A DNA stretch of 64,000 bases, taken from Candidatus Nanohalococcus occultus. GTDB taxonomy: Archaea > Nanohalarchaeota > Nanosalinia > Nanosalinales > Nanosalinaceae. This document shows, piece after piece, positions 51,339 to 59,990 of the stretch (its first letter is position 1; the number at the start of each line of letters is the position of its first letter). Under the pieces are notes generated by a model, which worked only from the letters and a program-made list of their open reading frames with translations, was not told where the DNA came from and searched no databases. Made by a program: the position numbers and the translations under genes. The stretch covers positions 1 through 64,000 of the forward strand of contig NZ_CP104395.1 of NCBI RefSeq assembly GCF_029207735.1, in the 5' to 3' direction.

Positions 51339-52241
51339 TTAACCATCGTATCCCTCTCCTGACTTTTTCAGGCCGAAACCTTCGTATTTGTCGTCCTCTC
51401 TAATATCTTCCCAGGCCTGTTGTGCTGTCTTCGAATCGTACACTATGAATATCTTGTCCAGGATCTCGCTGTTCGAAGGATTCTGGGTGTAAGGCGAAAC
51501 AACGTAGTTTTCAGGTGAAGTAGCCAGTTCGCCGTAGGATTTACAGGTCCATTCCTTGGCTGCGTTGTTTCCTACAACACACCATTCTCTTGAGCCTCCG
51601 ACTCCTTTCTTTACAAGTATCTTGATCTCCTTTCCGCCGTCTTCTGTCACGTTAACAAGTCCTTCGGTTGTCGGATAAACTAGCTCTTCGTTAGTGATCT
51701 TGCCTCCGAACGTCTCGAAGAAAGCAGCCAGCGACGCGCTTTCACGGGTCTTGAAAGTACCTTCGAGGTGGATTCGCTGATCGTTATGCTCGTGGTACTT
51801 TGTAGAGCCTGTTCTATCATTTATTTTACACATGTAGCTTGATTCATGGCTTGTATCCTTACAAAACTCTTCAGGGTTAACAAGATTTGTTCTGACAAGC
51901 TCTCCGTTTTCCTCGACCAGTACCTCGTAGTCTGCGTGGTAATGTACCTCTCCGTTTGTCCAAGAAGTCATTGTTTCGTGCATGAAGCTCCCTGAGGCAT
52001 AAACTGTTGGAACCATGACTGCTAAGAGAAACCCGTTCATCAAAACAGCTTTTTCCGCGCTGGTGAGCGATCCTTCTAAGTATACAGAGATCCCTGTCAG
52101 GGTCGCGAGTGTTCCAATGCCCAGTCCTATAACTGTCGGGACCTTCGAAACGAAGTCAGCGCCTGGAAATAGCTCCACGGCTAAAGCTGTGAATGCTGCT
52201 CCAGCTACGAGTATATAGATTATCCTTCTAAGCGTGTTCAT
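51339..52241 (-). CDS. Membrane protein with His/Cys-rich exported domain
   Basis: 300 aa. Three predicted N-terminal membrane helices (about 7-25, 33-54, 66-88), then an exported domain with HYHADYE (100-106) and KYHEHNDQRIHLEG (148-161), at least four Cys (about 127, 138, 221, 233), and a beta-rich remainder. The two His clusters look like a metal site (copper or zinc) and the Cys fit disulfides made by the neighbouring Dsb genes. No named family is recalled. It starts 2 nt after the 36-aa CxxC peptide gene. Confidence 0.72.
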   Translation of the reverse strand: MNTLRRIIYILVAGAAFTALAVELFPGADFVSKVPTVIGLGIGTLATLTGISVYLEGSLTSAEKAVLMNGFLLAVMVPTVYASGSFMHETMTSWTNGEVHYHADYEVLVEENGELVRTNLVNPEEFCKDTSHESSYMCKINDRTGSTKYHEHNDQRIHLEGTFKTRESASLAAFFETFGGKITNEELVYPTTEGLVNVTEDGGKEIKILVKKGVGGSREWCVVGNNAAKEWTCKSYGELATSPENYVVSPYTQNPSNSEILDKIFIVYDSKTAQQAWEDIREDDKYEGFGLKKSGEGYDG

Positions 52242-52243
52242 CT

Positions 52244-52354
52244 TTAGCAGAACCTACAGACATCGTTTTCCTCTTCATCGTCGTCTGAATCCGATGTCTC
52301 TGGTTCGTCTTCAATTCCTTTGAGCTTGTGGACCAAGCTGTGGATTGGATTCAT
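52244..52354 (-). CDS. 36-aa peptide ending in CxxC
   Basis: MNPIHSLVHKLKGIED, then an acidic Ser/Asp/Glu run, ending VCRFC directly before the stop. It lies 2 nt upstream of the His/Cys-rich membrane protein on the same strand, so translation is probably coupled. The terminal CRFC pair could be a thiol shuttle or metal site. It is too short for usual annotation; the composition and coupling argue that it is real. Confidence 0.55.
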   Translation of the reverse strand: MNPIHSLVHKLKGIEDEPETSDSDDDEEENDVCRFC

Positions 52355-52379
52355 CAACAACTAGTTTTCGAAGTTCGTA

Positions 52380-55049
52380 TTAAAACCTAGTGCTGAACAG
52401 CCGGTCGAACCACGCACTCATTCCGAACGAAAGCACCATGAATCCGACTGTTCCGGCCAAGACCGCGCCCCACGTCCCTATGCCGAGAGAAGCCACCTCA
52501 AAGAGGCTTGAGATCGGAGTGTAAAGCACAGCTAACTGTAGCAGGATTGAGCCTGAAAGTGCGCCGACAAGCCACTTATTTGAGCTAAGAGGCTGGTTGT
52601 AACGTCTTCTGATAACTTGTATTCTCGCCATCTCTGCCAGTACAAGGAATGTGAACAGAACTGTCTGAGCTGCTATCAGTCCGTAGTTCTGTAGAGTGTA
52701 GAAGAATGCTGGCAGACCGGTTGCTGCCATTAGTCCTCCCATGCCTACAATTGAGGCCATCATGCGTTTGTTGATCACTGATTCTTCGCTTCCACGTGGC
52801 GCTCTGTCCATGATGCCGTCTGACTTTGGATCGGCGCCTAGAGCAAGCGCCGGCATGCCGTCGGTAACGAAGTTGATCCAGAGCAACATTACAGGTGTAA
52901 GGATCAGTGCCTCGGCGTTTCCGGTGAACTGTTCCGGGTAGAGGAAGGCTCCTAGCATAACCCCGAGGAAGACTACCAGTACCTCTCCTGCGTTCGCGCT
53001 CAGTAGATAGTTGACGAACTTCCGGATGTTATCGAATATTCCGCGGCCTTCTGCGATCGCATCCCGGATGGTTACGAAGTTATCGTCCTGTAAAACCATG
53101 TCCGCACTCTGTTTTGCCACGTCAGTGCCTCTTTGCCCCATCGCAACACCGACATCTGAGGCTTTTAGCGCAGGGGCGTCGTTGACACCGTCCCCGGTCA
53201 TCGCCACGTTATGTCCATTGGCTTTCAACGCCTTTGCGATACGTACCTTATGCTCTGGGCTGACTCTCGCAAACACTTCAACATCTTCAACTGCTTTCTG
53301 TAGCTGCTCGTCGCTCATCTCCTCGACTTCCGGTCCGGTGATCGCACCTTCCGGATTGAACCCGATCTGCTCTCCGATTGCTTTCGCTGTCTCAACGTTA
53401 TCGCCTGTCGCCATAACTACGCGGATGCCTGCGCTTCTCGAGTCCTCGATAGCTTCCTTTACCTCTGCTCGTGGAGGATCGATCATTCCCTGAAGCCCGA
53501 GGAACACCATTTCCGATTCCAAATCATCGGGGTTCTCGTAGTCGCCGGCGTCCTTTCTTGCGAAGCCAAGGACTCTGAGAGCCTCCGAGGCGAACTCCTG
53601 GTTTTTCTCAAGTATTTTTTCGCGTTTTTCATCGGTCAGCTCGACTTCTTTGCCGTCTTCCAGAATCCTATCGCATCTTTCAAGAACGGTTTCCGGTGCG
53701 CCCTTCATGTAGGCCGTTCCCTGGTCTGTGACGACCGTCATTCTTTTCCTGTCCGATGAGAAAGGCACAGAATCAACTCGTTCGACTTCCGGTGTTGCTC
53801 CAGCCTTTTCCGCGCTTACAAGCAACGCTACCTCGGTAGGGTCTCCGAAGTATCCTTCTTCGTTGTTCTTCTTCGCGTTATTACATATGTAGCCGCATTC
53901 AACCAGTGGCGTGATTTCTTCGCGTCCCACTGTTTTTCCATCGGTCTTGAACTCTCCGACGGTTTCCAGTCCTTGACCCGTGACTTCGAAGTTTTTGCCG
54001 TCAAAAAAGGCTTTCTTGACGGTCATAGAGTCTTCGGTTAGAGTGCCTGTCTTGTCTGTGACAATTACATCGACGCTTCCAAGCGACTCGACTACGGGGA
54101 GTGAGCGCACTAACGCATCTTTTTTCAACATCTTCTTGGAGCCTAGAGCGAGAGTAAGTGTAACTACAGCAGGCAAACCTTCCGGCACTGCTGCTACTGC
54201 GAGCGTTACGGCAACTAAAAGTATCGATACCGGGCTTGTGGAGGTAAATATTAACTGGGTAAGAGCTACGACCATGATTATGGCTGAAATGCCGTATCCA
54301 ATCTGCTGACCTAGCTCGTTGACTTCTTTCTGGAACGGCGTTTCCGTATCCTCTGCTTCGTTTATCTGTTCTGCGATGTCCCCAACTTCGGTAGCCATCC
54401 CTGTTTCGACTACAACGGCTTTAGCCCGGCCTTTCACCGCCGTGGTATTCATAAAAGCCATGTTTTTCCTGTCTGCGAGTGCGGCATCTTCTCCAACCGG
54501 TTCTACAGACTTTGATACGGTTGTCGACTCTCCTGTAAGGGATGATTCGTCGGTCTCCAAGTTACTCTGTTCGATCAGACGGCAGTCTGCCGGTATGGCA
54601 TCTCCCTGCTCTATAACGACGATATCTCCGGGAACAACTTTTCTCGAATCGATCTCCATCTGCTCGCCGCCACGTATCACGGTTGCATTCGGATTCGACA
54701 TGTCTTTCAAGGCTTCAATCGATTTTTCGGCCTTGTAGTCCTGTATAAATCCGAAAACACCGTTCGCAATAAGTATAAGCATTATTAATCCGGCATCAAC
54801 GTATTCTGGTTCGTGTCCGGGCAGAAGTCCGATTCCCAGCGATACAAACATCGCAGCTATCAGCAAGTAGATCAAAAAGTCTGTGAACTGGTCGATAAGG
54901 ATACTGAGTACGGAAACGGATTCGCTGTCTTCAATTACGTTTTCTCCGTTTTCTTCAAGTCGTTTGTCTGCCTGTTCGTCTGTCAGACCGTCTTTATCGG
55001 TATCCAGTTGCGTGTATACTTCCTGGATGGAGCTGCTGTGCCAGTTCAC
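52380..55049 (-). CDS. P2-type Ca2+-transporting ATPase
   Basis: 889 aa. TGES actuator motif, PEGLPAVVTLTLALG in M4 (P2A Ca2+ type), phosphorylation site DKTGTLTEDSMTV, KGAPE nucleotide-binding motif, MTGDGVNDAPALKASDVGVAMG hinge, and NFVTDGMPALALG in M6. It is full-length with about ten membrane helices. It pumps Ca2+ (or a related cation) out using ATP. It is probably monocistronic, 51 nt downstream of lpdA on the same strand. A CaCA antiporter gene lies 5 kb away. Confidence 0.94.
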   Translation of the reverse strand: MNWHSSSIQEVYTQLDTDKDGLTDEQADKRLEENGENVIEDSESVSVLSILIDQFTDFLIYLLIAAMFVSLGIGLLPGHEPEYVDAGLIMLILIANGVFGFIQDYKAEKSIEALKDMSNPNATVIRGGEQMEIDSRKVVPGDIVVIEQGDAIPADCRLIEQSNLETDESSLTGESTTVSKSVEPVGEDAALADRKNMAFMNTTAVKGRAKAVVVETGMATEVGDIAEQINEAEDTETPFQKEVNELGQQIGYGISAIIMVVALTQLIFTSTSPVSILLVAVTLAVAAVPEGLPAVVTLTLALGSKKMLKKDALVRSLPVVESLGSVDVIVTDKTGTLTEDSMTVKKAFFDGKNFEVTGQGLETVGEFKTDGKTVGREEITPLVECGYICNNAKKNNEEGYFGDPTEVALLVSAEKAGATPEVERVDSVPFSSDRKRMTVVTDQGTAYMKGAPETVLERCDRILEDGKEVELTDEKREKILEKNQEFASEALRVLGFARKDAGDYENPDDLESEMVFLGLQGMIDPPRAEVKEAIEDSRSAGIRVVMATGDNVETAKAIGEQIGFNPEGAITGPEVEEMSDEQLQKAVEDVEVFARVSPEHKVRIAKALKANGHNVAMTGDGVNDAPALKASDVGVAMGQRGTDVAKQSADMVLQDDNFVTIRDAIAEGRGIFDNIRKFVNYLLSANAGEVLVVFLGVMLGAFLYPEQFTGNAEALILTPVMLLWINFVTDGMPALALGADPKSDGIMDRAPRGSEESVINKRMMASIVGMGGLMAATGLPAFFYTLQNYGLIAAQTVLFTFLVLAEMARIQVIRRRYNQPLSSNKWLVGALSGSILLQLAVLYTPISSLFEVASLGIGTWGAVLAGTVGFMVLSFGMSAWFDRLFSTRF

Positions 55050-55100
55050 AGCTTAGGCTTGTCACTCCTGGATTTAAACAGTTGTGGATTTTTGTACGTT

Positions 55101-56513
55101 TCAGGCTTTGTGGATTGATTTATCCATTGCGTCTTCGCACGCTTCGGAGAAAACCTCCGGGAAAGTTGGGTGAGCATGGATGGTGTTAGCCACGTCGTCC
55201 AGATATCCTTGCATTTCAAGGGCTAAAGTAGCTTCTGCGATAATATCGGATGCGTGAGGTCCGACTATCTGGACGCCTTCCAGTTTTCCGGATTCTCTGG
55301 CAACTACACGGACGAATCCGTCGGGTTTGTTGGCGGTAAGCGCTCTGCCGGATGCTGAGAACTTGAACTTTCCGACCTTGGTTGATTCAAACTGTTTTTC
55401 GGCTTCCATCGGAGTCATGCCGACGGCTGCGATCTCGGGGTCGGTGTAGGCAACTTTAGGTATGTATTGGCTGTCAAAAGCCGTGTTTTTACCTGCGGCT
55501 GCTTCCGCAGCGACTTTCCCTTCTCTGTAGGCTTTGTGTGCTAGCATTGGCTGTCCGGCACAGTCTCCTATCGCGAAAATGTTTTCGTTAGAGCTTCTAA
55601 GTTGCTCGTCAACGTCTACAAAACCGTTTTCCGTCGTCTCGACTCCTGCTTTCTCAATATTCAGTCCGTCAAGAGCTGGCTCAGGGGTTCGTCCGACTGC
55701 GACCAGGACGTAATCGCCTTCGACTTCTATGTTTTCACCGTCGGTCTCTGCTTTCACAGTGACTTTCTCGCCTTCTGGTACCGCCTCTTTAGCGGTCACG
55801 CCTGTGTATATTTCGTCGCCGTAACATGCTGAGGTTTCTCTGATGTGGTCTACAATCTCTTCGTCGAAACCGGAGAGAACCCGGTCCTGAGCTTCCAGTA
55901 CTTTGACTGTCGATCCGAACTTACAGAACTTTGTGACTGCCTCCATGCCTATGTATCCTCCGCCGATCACGACGATCTCGTCAGGAACTTCCTCGAGCTG
56001 AAGCAGATCCCGGGATGAAATAACTCGCTCCTTATCGAACTCGAAACCTGGTATTTCTATAGGACGGGAGCCGGTCGCAATTATAGCTTTCTCGAACTTT
56101 ACGTTCTCCGCATCGTGTTCTTCCTCAACTCTTACAGTTTCCTCGTCGATGAACCGGGCGTATCCCTGTTTGTACTCTATGTTATGTGCTTCAAACAGCT
56201 GTTCAATACCGGTATCGAGCTTGTCTACTACTTCCTCTTTCCATTCTTGGATGCTCTCAAAATCTACATCCAGCTCCTTGGTGTGTATACCTATCTCGTC
56301 CCAGTGTTTGAGATCCGCACGGTACTTCGAGGCATGGATCAAAGCTTTGGCAGGAATACAGCCATGGTTCAAGCATATTCCGCCAACCTCTTCTTTATCA
56401 ATCACTACTACGTCCATGCCTTTCTGAGCGGCACGAATAGCGGCAGTGTATCCGCCTGGGCCGGCTCCGATCACTACTAGTTCTGCTCCTTCCTCTACGT
56501 CTCCTACAACCAT
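55101..56513 (-). CDS. lpdA: Dihydrolipoyl dehydrogenase (E3)
   Basis: 470 aa. FAD site VIGAGPGGYTAAIRAAQ, redox disulfide GGICLNHGCIPAK, NAD site VIGGGYIGMEAV, second FAD motif FAIGDCAGQPMLAHKA, and C-terminal HAHPTFPEVFSEA dimer interface with the catalytic His. It reoxidises the lipoyl groups of the E2 subunit. It begins immediately after the E2 stop (adjacent bases), the last gene of the pdh operon. Confidence 0.97.
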   Translation of the reverse strand: MVVGDVEEGAELVVIGAGPGGYTAAIRAAQKGMDVVVIDKEEVGGICLNHGCIPAKALIHASKYRADLKHWDEIGIHTKELDVDFESIQEWKEEVVDKLDTGIEQLFEAHNIEYKQGYARFIDEETVRVEEEHDAENVKFEKAIIATGSRPIEIPGFEFDKERVISSRDLLQLEEVPDEIVVIGGGYIGMEAVTKFCKFGSTVKVLEAQDRVLSGFDEEIVDHIRETSACYGDEIYTGVTAKEAVPEGEKVTVKAETDGENIEVEGDYVLVAVGRTPEPALDGLNIEKAGVETTENGFVDVDEQLRSSNENIFAIGDCAGQPMLAHKAYREGKVAAEAAAGKNTAFDSQYIPKVAYTDPEIAAVGMTPMEAEKQFESTKVGKFKFSASGRALTANKPDGFVRVVARESGKLEGVQIVGPHASDIIAEATLALEMQGYLDDVANTIHAHPTFPEVFSEACEDAMDKSIHKA

Positions 56514-57866
56514 CTAAAGATTCACCAGTAGTTTTTCAGGGTTTTCAAGGTTTTCAACGACGTCGTTTACAAATCTAGCGGCATCCGCGCCGTCGACCAC
56601 GCGGTGATCGTATGAAAGCGAGAGCTTCACGGTTTTACGAGGCTGTATCTCGCCATCGATTACTTCCGCGGTCTCCGATATTTTACCTAGGCCTAGAATA
56701 GCTGTCTGAGGATAGTTAATAATTGGTGTGAACTCTTCTCCGCCGATCACTCCGAGATTTGTGACGGAGAATGTACCGTTTTCCATCTCGGATGATGAAA
56801 GATCGCCGTCCTGAGCTTTTTCTGCTTTTTCCTCTATTTCGCTGGCGATGTCAACTATGCTCTTTTCGCCGACTTCTCTGATAAGAGGCACCATAAGCCC
56901 TTTTTCTGTATCGACTGCTACATTGAAATCAAAACTCGAGTATCTTACGATCTCCTCGTTTGATTCATCCAGCTCTGCGTTAAGATCAGGGTGTTTCTCC
57001 AGTGCCTCGACCAAGGCCTTGATAACGAACGGAAGATAGGTTAAATGCTGTTCGCTGCTCTCATTTACCCTATCTCTCATGGCACTTAGCTCTTCTAAGT
57101 CAGCCTTTTCAACATGGGTTACGTGAGGTGCGGTAAAACGCGATTTTTCCATGCGAGAGGCCACGGTTTTACGCAGCTTCGACATCTCCACTCTTTCAGC
57201 GCCTCCATCGTCTTCAAAAGTTCTATCCGTACTCTTATGAGATGCTCCTTCTTCTATGAAACTCAGAACGTCGTCTCTGGTGATTTTTCCTCCGCGACCG
57301 GAGCCTTCGACTTCTTGGATGTCGATTTCTTTCTCCCTAGCCAGTTTCCGGACTGAGGGCGTAGCCATTATTTTTTGATCGGGTTCGGTGCTTTCGGTGC
57401 TTTCCGAATCTTTTCCGCCGGTATCGGATTCTGCTGCGTTCAAAACGTCTTTTTCCCTGATCCGGCCGTCTATTTCCAGAGATTCGAGATCAACTCCTTT
57501 CTCTTCGGCGAGCTTACGTGCCTTTGGAAGCGCAAGAACTCGGTCTCGGGAGTACAATTCGTCCTCGCTGGTTTCTTGAACCTGTTTTTCTTCTGACTCC
57601 GTGTCTTCTTCGCTCTCGACTTCTTTACTCGGTTCTACGGTATCTAGCTCCATTATAACGTCTCCAACCTTTACGGTATCTCCTGGAGAGGCTTTCAGGC
57701 TTTGGATGGTGCCGTCTGCCGGAGCAGGTATGTCGATTACTGCTTTATCGGTCTCAGCTTCCGCTACCGCTTGATCTTCTTCGACATCTTCTCCTTCTTC
57801 TACAAGCCACTGGAGGAACTCTCCTTCCGTCACTCCCTCGCCCGTATCCGGAAACTCGAATTTCAC
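56514..57866 (-). CDS. pdhC: Dihydrolipoamide acetyltransferase (E2)
   Basis: 450 aa. One lipoyl domain with the lipoyl-lysine in AETDKAVIDIP (K41). It has two consecutive peripheral subunit-binding domains (about 109-145, LPKARKLAEEKGVDLESLEI, and 164-203, TPSVRKLAREKEIDIQEVEG), where one is usual, and a catalytic domain ending SYDHRVVDGADAARFV. The linkers are Glu/Ser-rich. It carries the acyl group from E1 to CoA. It starts 4 nt after the E1 beta stop. Confidence 0.95.
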   Translation of the reverse strand: MKFEFPDTGEGVTEGEFLQWLVEEGEDVEEDQAVAEAETDKAVIDIPAPADGTIQSLKASPGDTVKVGDVIMELDTVEPSKEVESEEDTESEEKQVQETSEDELYSRDRVLALPKARKLAEEKGVDLESLEIDGRIREKDVLNAAESDTGGKDSESTESTEPDQKIMATPSVRKLAREKEIDIQEVEGSGRGGKITRDDVLSFIEEGASHKSTDRTFEDDGGAERVEMSKLRKTVASRMEKSRFTAPHVTHVEKADLEELSAMRDRVNESSEQHLTYLPFVIKALVEALEKHPDLNAELDESNEEIVRYSSFDFNVAVDTEKGLMVPLIREVGEKSIVDIASEIEEKAEKAQDGDLSSSEMENGTFSVTNLGVIGGEEFTPIINYPQTAILGLGKISETAEVIDGEIQPRKTVKLSLSYDHRVVDGADAARFVNDVVENLENPEKLLVNL

Positions 57867-57870
57867 TTTA

Positions 57871-58842
57871 CTAGAACTCTAAGACGTTTTCCAGTCCTTT
57901 TTTGACCTGGTTTTCATCCGGCATGTAGTAATCTTCCAAACTGTAAAGCGGGTAAGGTACGTCCGGTGCGGCAATCCGCTCTACCGGAGCCTCAAGATGT
58001 AGAATTGCTTGTTCGTTGATTCTCGCCGCTATCTCTGCTCCGAAGCCACCGGTCTTCGGTGCCTCGTGAACTATAGCGCACCGACCTGTCTTTTTAACCG
58101 ATTCAATCACTGTATCGAAGTCTGTGGGATAGATTGTGCGCAGATCGATAATTTCTACGTCCGCATCGATTGTTTCTGCGGCTTCCTCTGCGACCGGCAC
58201 CATCGCACCCCAGGCGACCAGTGTTACGTCCTTTCCTTCCTCTATTACTTTTGAGCTTTCAAGCTCGGCGGCATCCGGATCCCGCTCGACTTCCTCTTTG
58301 AATGCTCTGTAGGTCTGTTTAGGCTCTAAAAACACAACAGGATCATCGAGCTGGATGGATTTTCTCAGAAGAGAGTATGCGTCCTGAGGGTTCGAGGGAA
58401 TCACTACGTGAAGTCCCTGTGCGTGAGCAAAGTAAGACTCCGGGGACTCACAGTGGTGTTCTAATGCGTTGATTCCTCCGCCGTAAGGCGCTCTAACGGT
58501 TAACGGCACTTCCTTGGTTCCACGTGTTCTGGTCCGGAACCTTGCTGCGTGTTCTTTGATCTGATGGAACGCCAGGTATGAGAAACCTGAAAACTGGATC
58601 TCCGGTACCGGGCGTTTGCCGTAAAGACTCATTCCGATAGCGGTTCCGACAATCCCTGACTCTGCGAGAGGTGAGGAAAAACATCTTTTCTCGCCGAACT
58701 CTTCCTGTAGGTCTTTGGTGGCTCGGAAAACGCCTCCGTCCTCTCCAACGTCTTCTCCATACATCAAGACGTCTTCGTCATTTTCAAGCTCATCGTGGAG
58801 CGCTGCGTTAATCGCTTCAACTATGTTCATCTTTTCCGGCAT
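57871..58842 (-). CDS. pdhB: 2-oxoacid (pyruvate) dehydrogenase E1 beta
   Basis: 323 aa. Typical E1 beta: LMYGEDVGEDGGVFRATKDL, FSSPLAESGIVGTAIGMSLYG, EIQFSGFSYLAFHQIKEHAARFR, APYGGGINALEHHCESPE, and ending with LRTIYPTDFDTV, APKTGGFGAEIAARI. It makes the heterotetramer with E1 alpha. The start overlaps the alpha stop by 1 nt, indicating coupled synthesis. The specific oxoacid (pyruvate rather than branched-chain) is inferred from operon context with acetate formation. Confidence 0.94.
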   Translation of the reverse strand: MPEKMNIVEAINAALHDELENDEDVLMYGEDVGEDGGVFRATKDLQEEFGEKRCFSSPLAESGIVGTAIGMSLYGKRPVPEIQFSGFSYLAFHQIKEHAARFRTRTRGTKEVPLTVRAPYGGGINALEHHCESPESYFAHAQGLHVVIPSNPQDAYSLLRKSIQLDDPVVFLEPKQTYRAFKEEVERDPDAAELESSKVIEEGKDVTLVAWGAMVPVAEEAAETIDADVEIIDLRTIYPTDFDTVIESVKKTGRCAIVHEAPKTGGFGAEIAARINEQAILHLEAPVERIAAPDVPYPLYSLEDYYMPDENQVKKGLENVLEF

Positions 58843-59885
58843 TACTTTTCGACCTCCTCTAGCTCTTTCTTGTCCTTTTTCAGCAGATCCGGCATCTCCT
58901 TGTAGACGTACTCGAACATCTCCTCCATCTCCGGGTCCTCGACTTCCATCGCCTTGTTCGCCGCCTCATTTATCTTTTCCTCTGCTTTTTCCTCGTATTC
59001 TTCCAGGGATTCATCCCACTGATCGTTTTCCTTCAAGTAATCCTTTAACCTGAGAATTGGGTCGTGTTCTTTCCACTCTTCGACCTCTTGTTCGTCTCTG
59101 TAACGGGTTGAATCATCGCTTGTGGTATGGTCCTCTAAACGGTAAGTCACTGCTTCAAGTAAAACTGGCTCTCCGTTACGGGCTTTTTCCAGCGCCTCGT
59201 TCATCGCCTCGATTACTGCCAGCACATCGTTCCCGTCGACCTGTATTCCTTCTATACCATAAGCCAGGGCTTTCTGAGCTATTGTCTCGGCGTTTGTCTG
59301 TTTTTCAACAGGCATCGAGATCGCATACTGGTTGTTCTGAACTACGATAACTGAGTGAGCATCGAAGACTCCTGAAAAGTTCAGTGCTTCGTGAAAATCT
59401 CCTTCACTGGTTGAACCGTCTCCTGTGAAACCTACAACTGCTTTTTCCTCCTCATCGAATGACATCGCCATTCCGATTCCGACGGCGTGGAGGTTCTGTG
59501 TGCCTACAGGGATCGCAACAGGCAGGTCATTTTCCAGGTCTTTCTGTCCACGGGCATCGCCCATCCAGCGCTGGAAAAGCTTATCCAGCGGGGCGCCGCG
59601 GGCTATGTAGGCTGCGGTCTCTCTAAACGAAGGAACCATCCAGTCATCGTCGTTCATAGCGAAGACTGCCCCGATCTGGGAGGCCTCCTGCCCTTTATGC
59701 GGTGCGTAAGTGCTGACCTCTCCCCGGCGCTGTAGCTTGAACGCTTTCTCGTCGAACTTCCTTGCTAGTATCATTTGCCGGTAGATTTCGTGTAGTTGAT
59801 CTTTCTCAAGACTTGATTCTTCGTCTTGAGCCATTACTTCTATCCTTTTTATCGCGCCTTCGTATACCTGATTCGCAGCCATCAT
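58842..59885 (-). CDS. pdhA: 2-oxoacid (pyruvate) dehydrogenase E1 alpha
   Basis: 347 aa. The thiamine diphosphate motif starts VVGFTGDGSTSEGDFHEALN and ends in QNNQYAIS; RRGEVSTYAPHKGQEASQIG and ETAAYIARG, and the phosphorylation-loop-like TYRLEDHTTSDDSTRYRD, are classical. First gene of the operon. MMAANQVYEGAIKRIEVMAQDEE is the given start; a later Met (residue 18) is an alternative. It decarboxylates the oxoacid and passes the acyl to E2 lipoate. Confidence 0.95.
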   Translation of the reverse strand: MMAANQVYEGAIKRIEVMAQDEESSLEKDQLHEIYRQMILARKFDEKAFKLQRRGEVSTYAPHKGQEASQIGAVFAMNDDDWMVPSFRETAAYIARGAPLDKLFQRWMGDARGQKDLENDLPVAIPVGTQNLHAVGIGMAMSFDEEEKAVVGFTGDGSTSEGDFHEALNFSGVFDAHSVIVVQNNQYAISMPVEKQTNAETIAQKALAYGIEGIQVDGNDVLAVIEAMNEALEKARNGEPVLLEAVTYRLEDHTTSDDSTRYRDEQEVEEWKEHDPILRLKDYLKENDQWDESLEEYEEKAEEKINEAANKAMEVEDPEMEEMFEYVYKEMPDLLKKDKKELEEVEK

Positions 59886-59990
59886 AACAATCAGCTTCTA
59901 CCTTGAATAAAAAGATGTATTTGCGACCACTGAGCAGTTAAAGCCGCTTGCGCCCGAATCTCTTTAACCGAGCTTCGAGAAACCAGTTAC

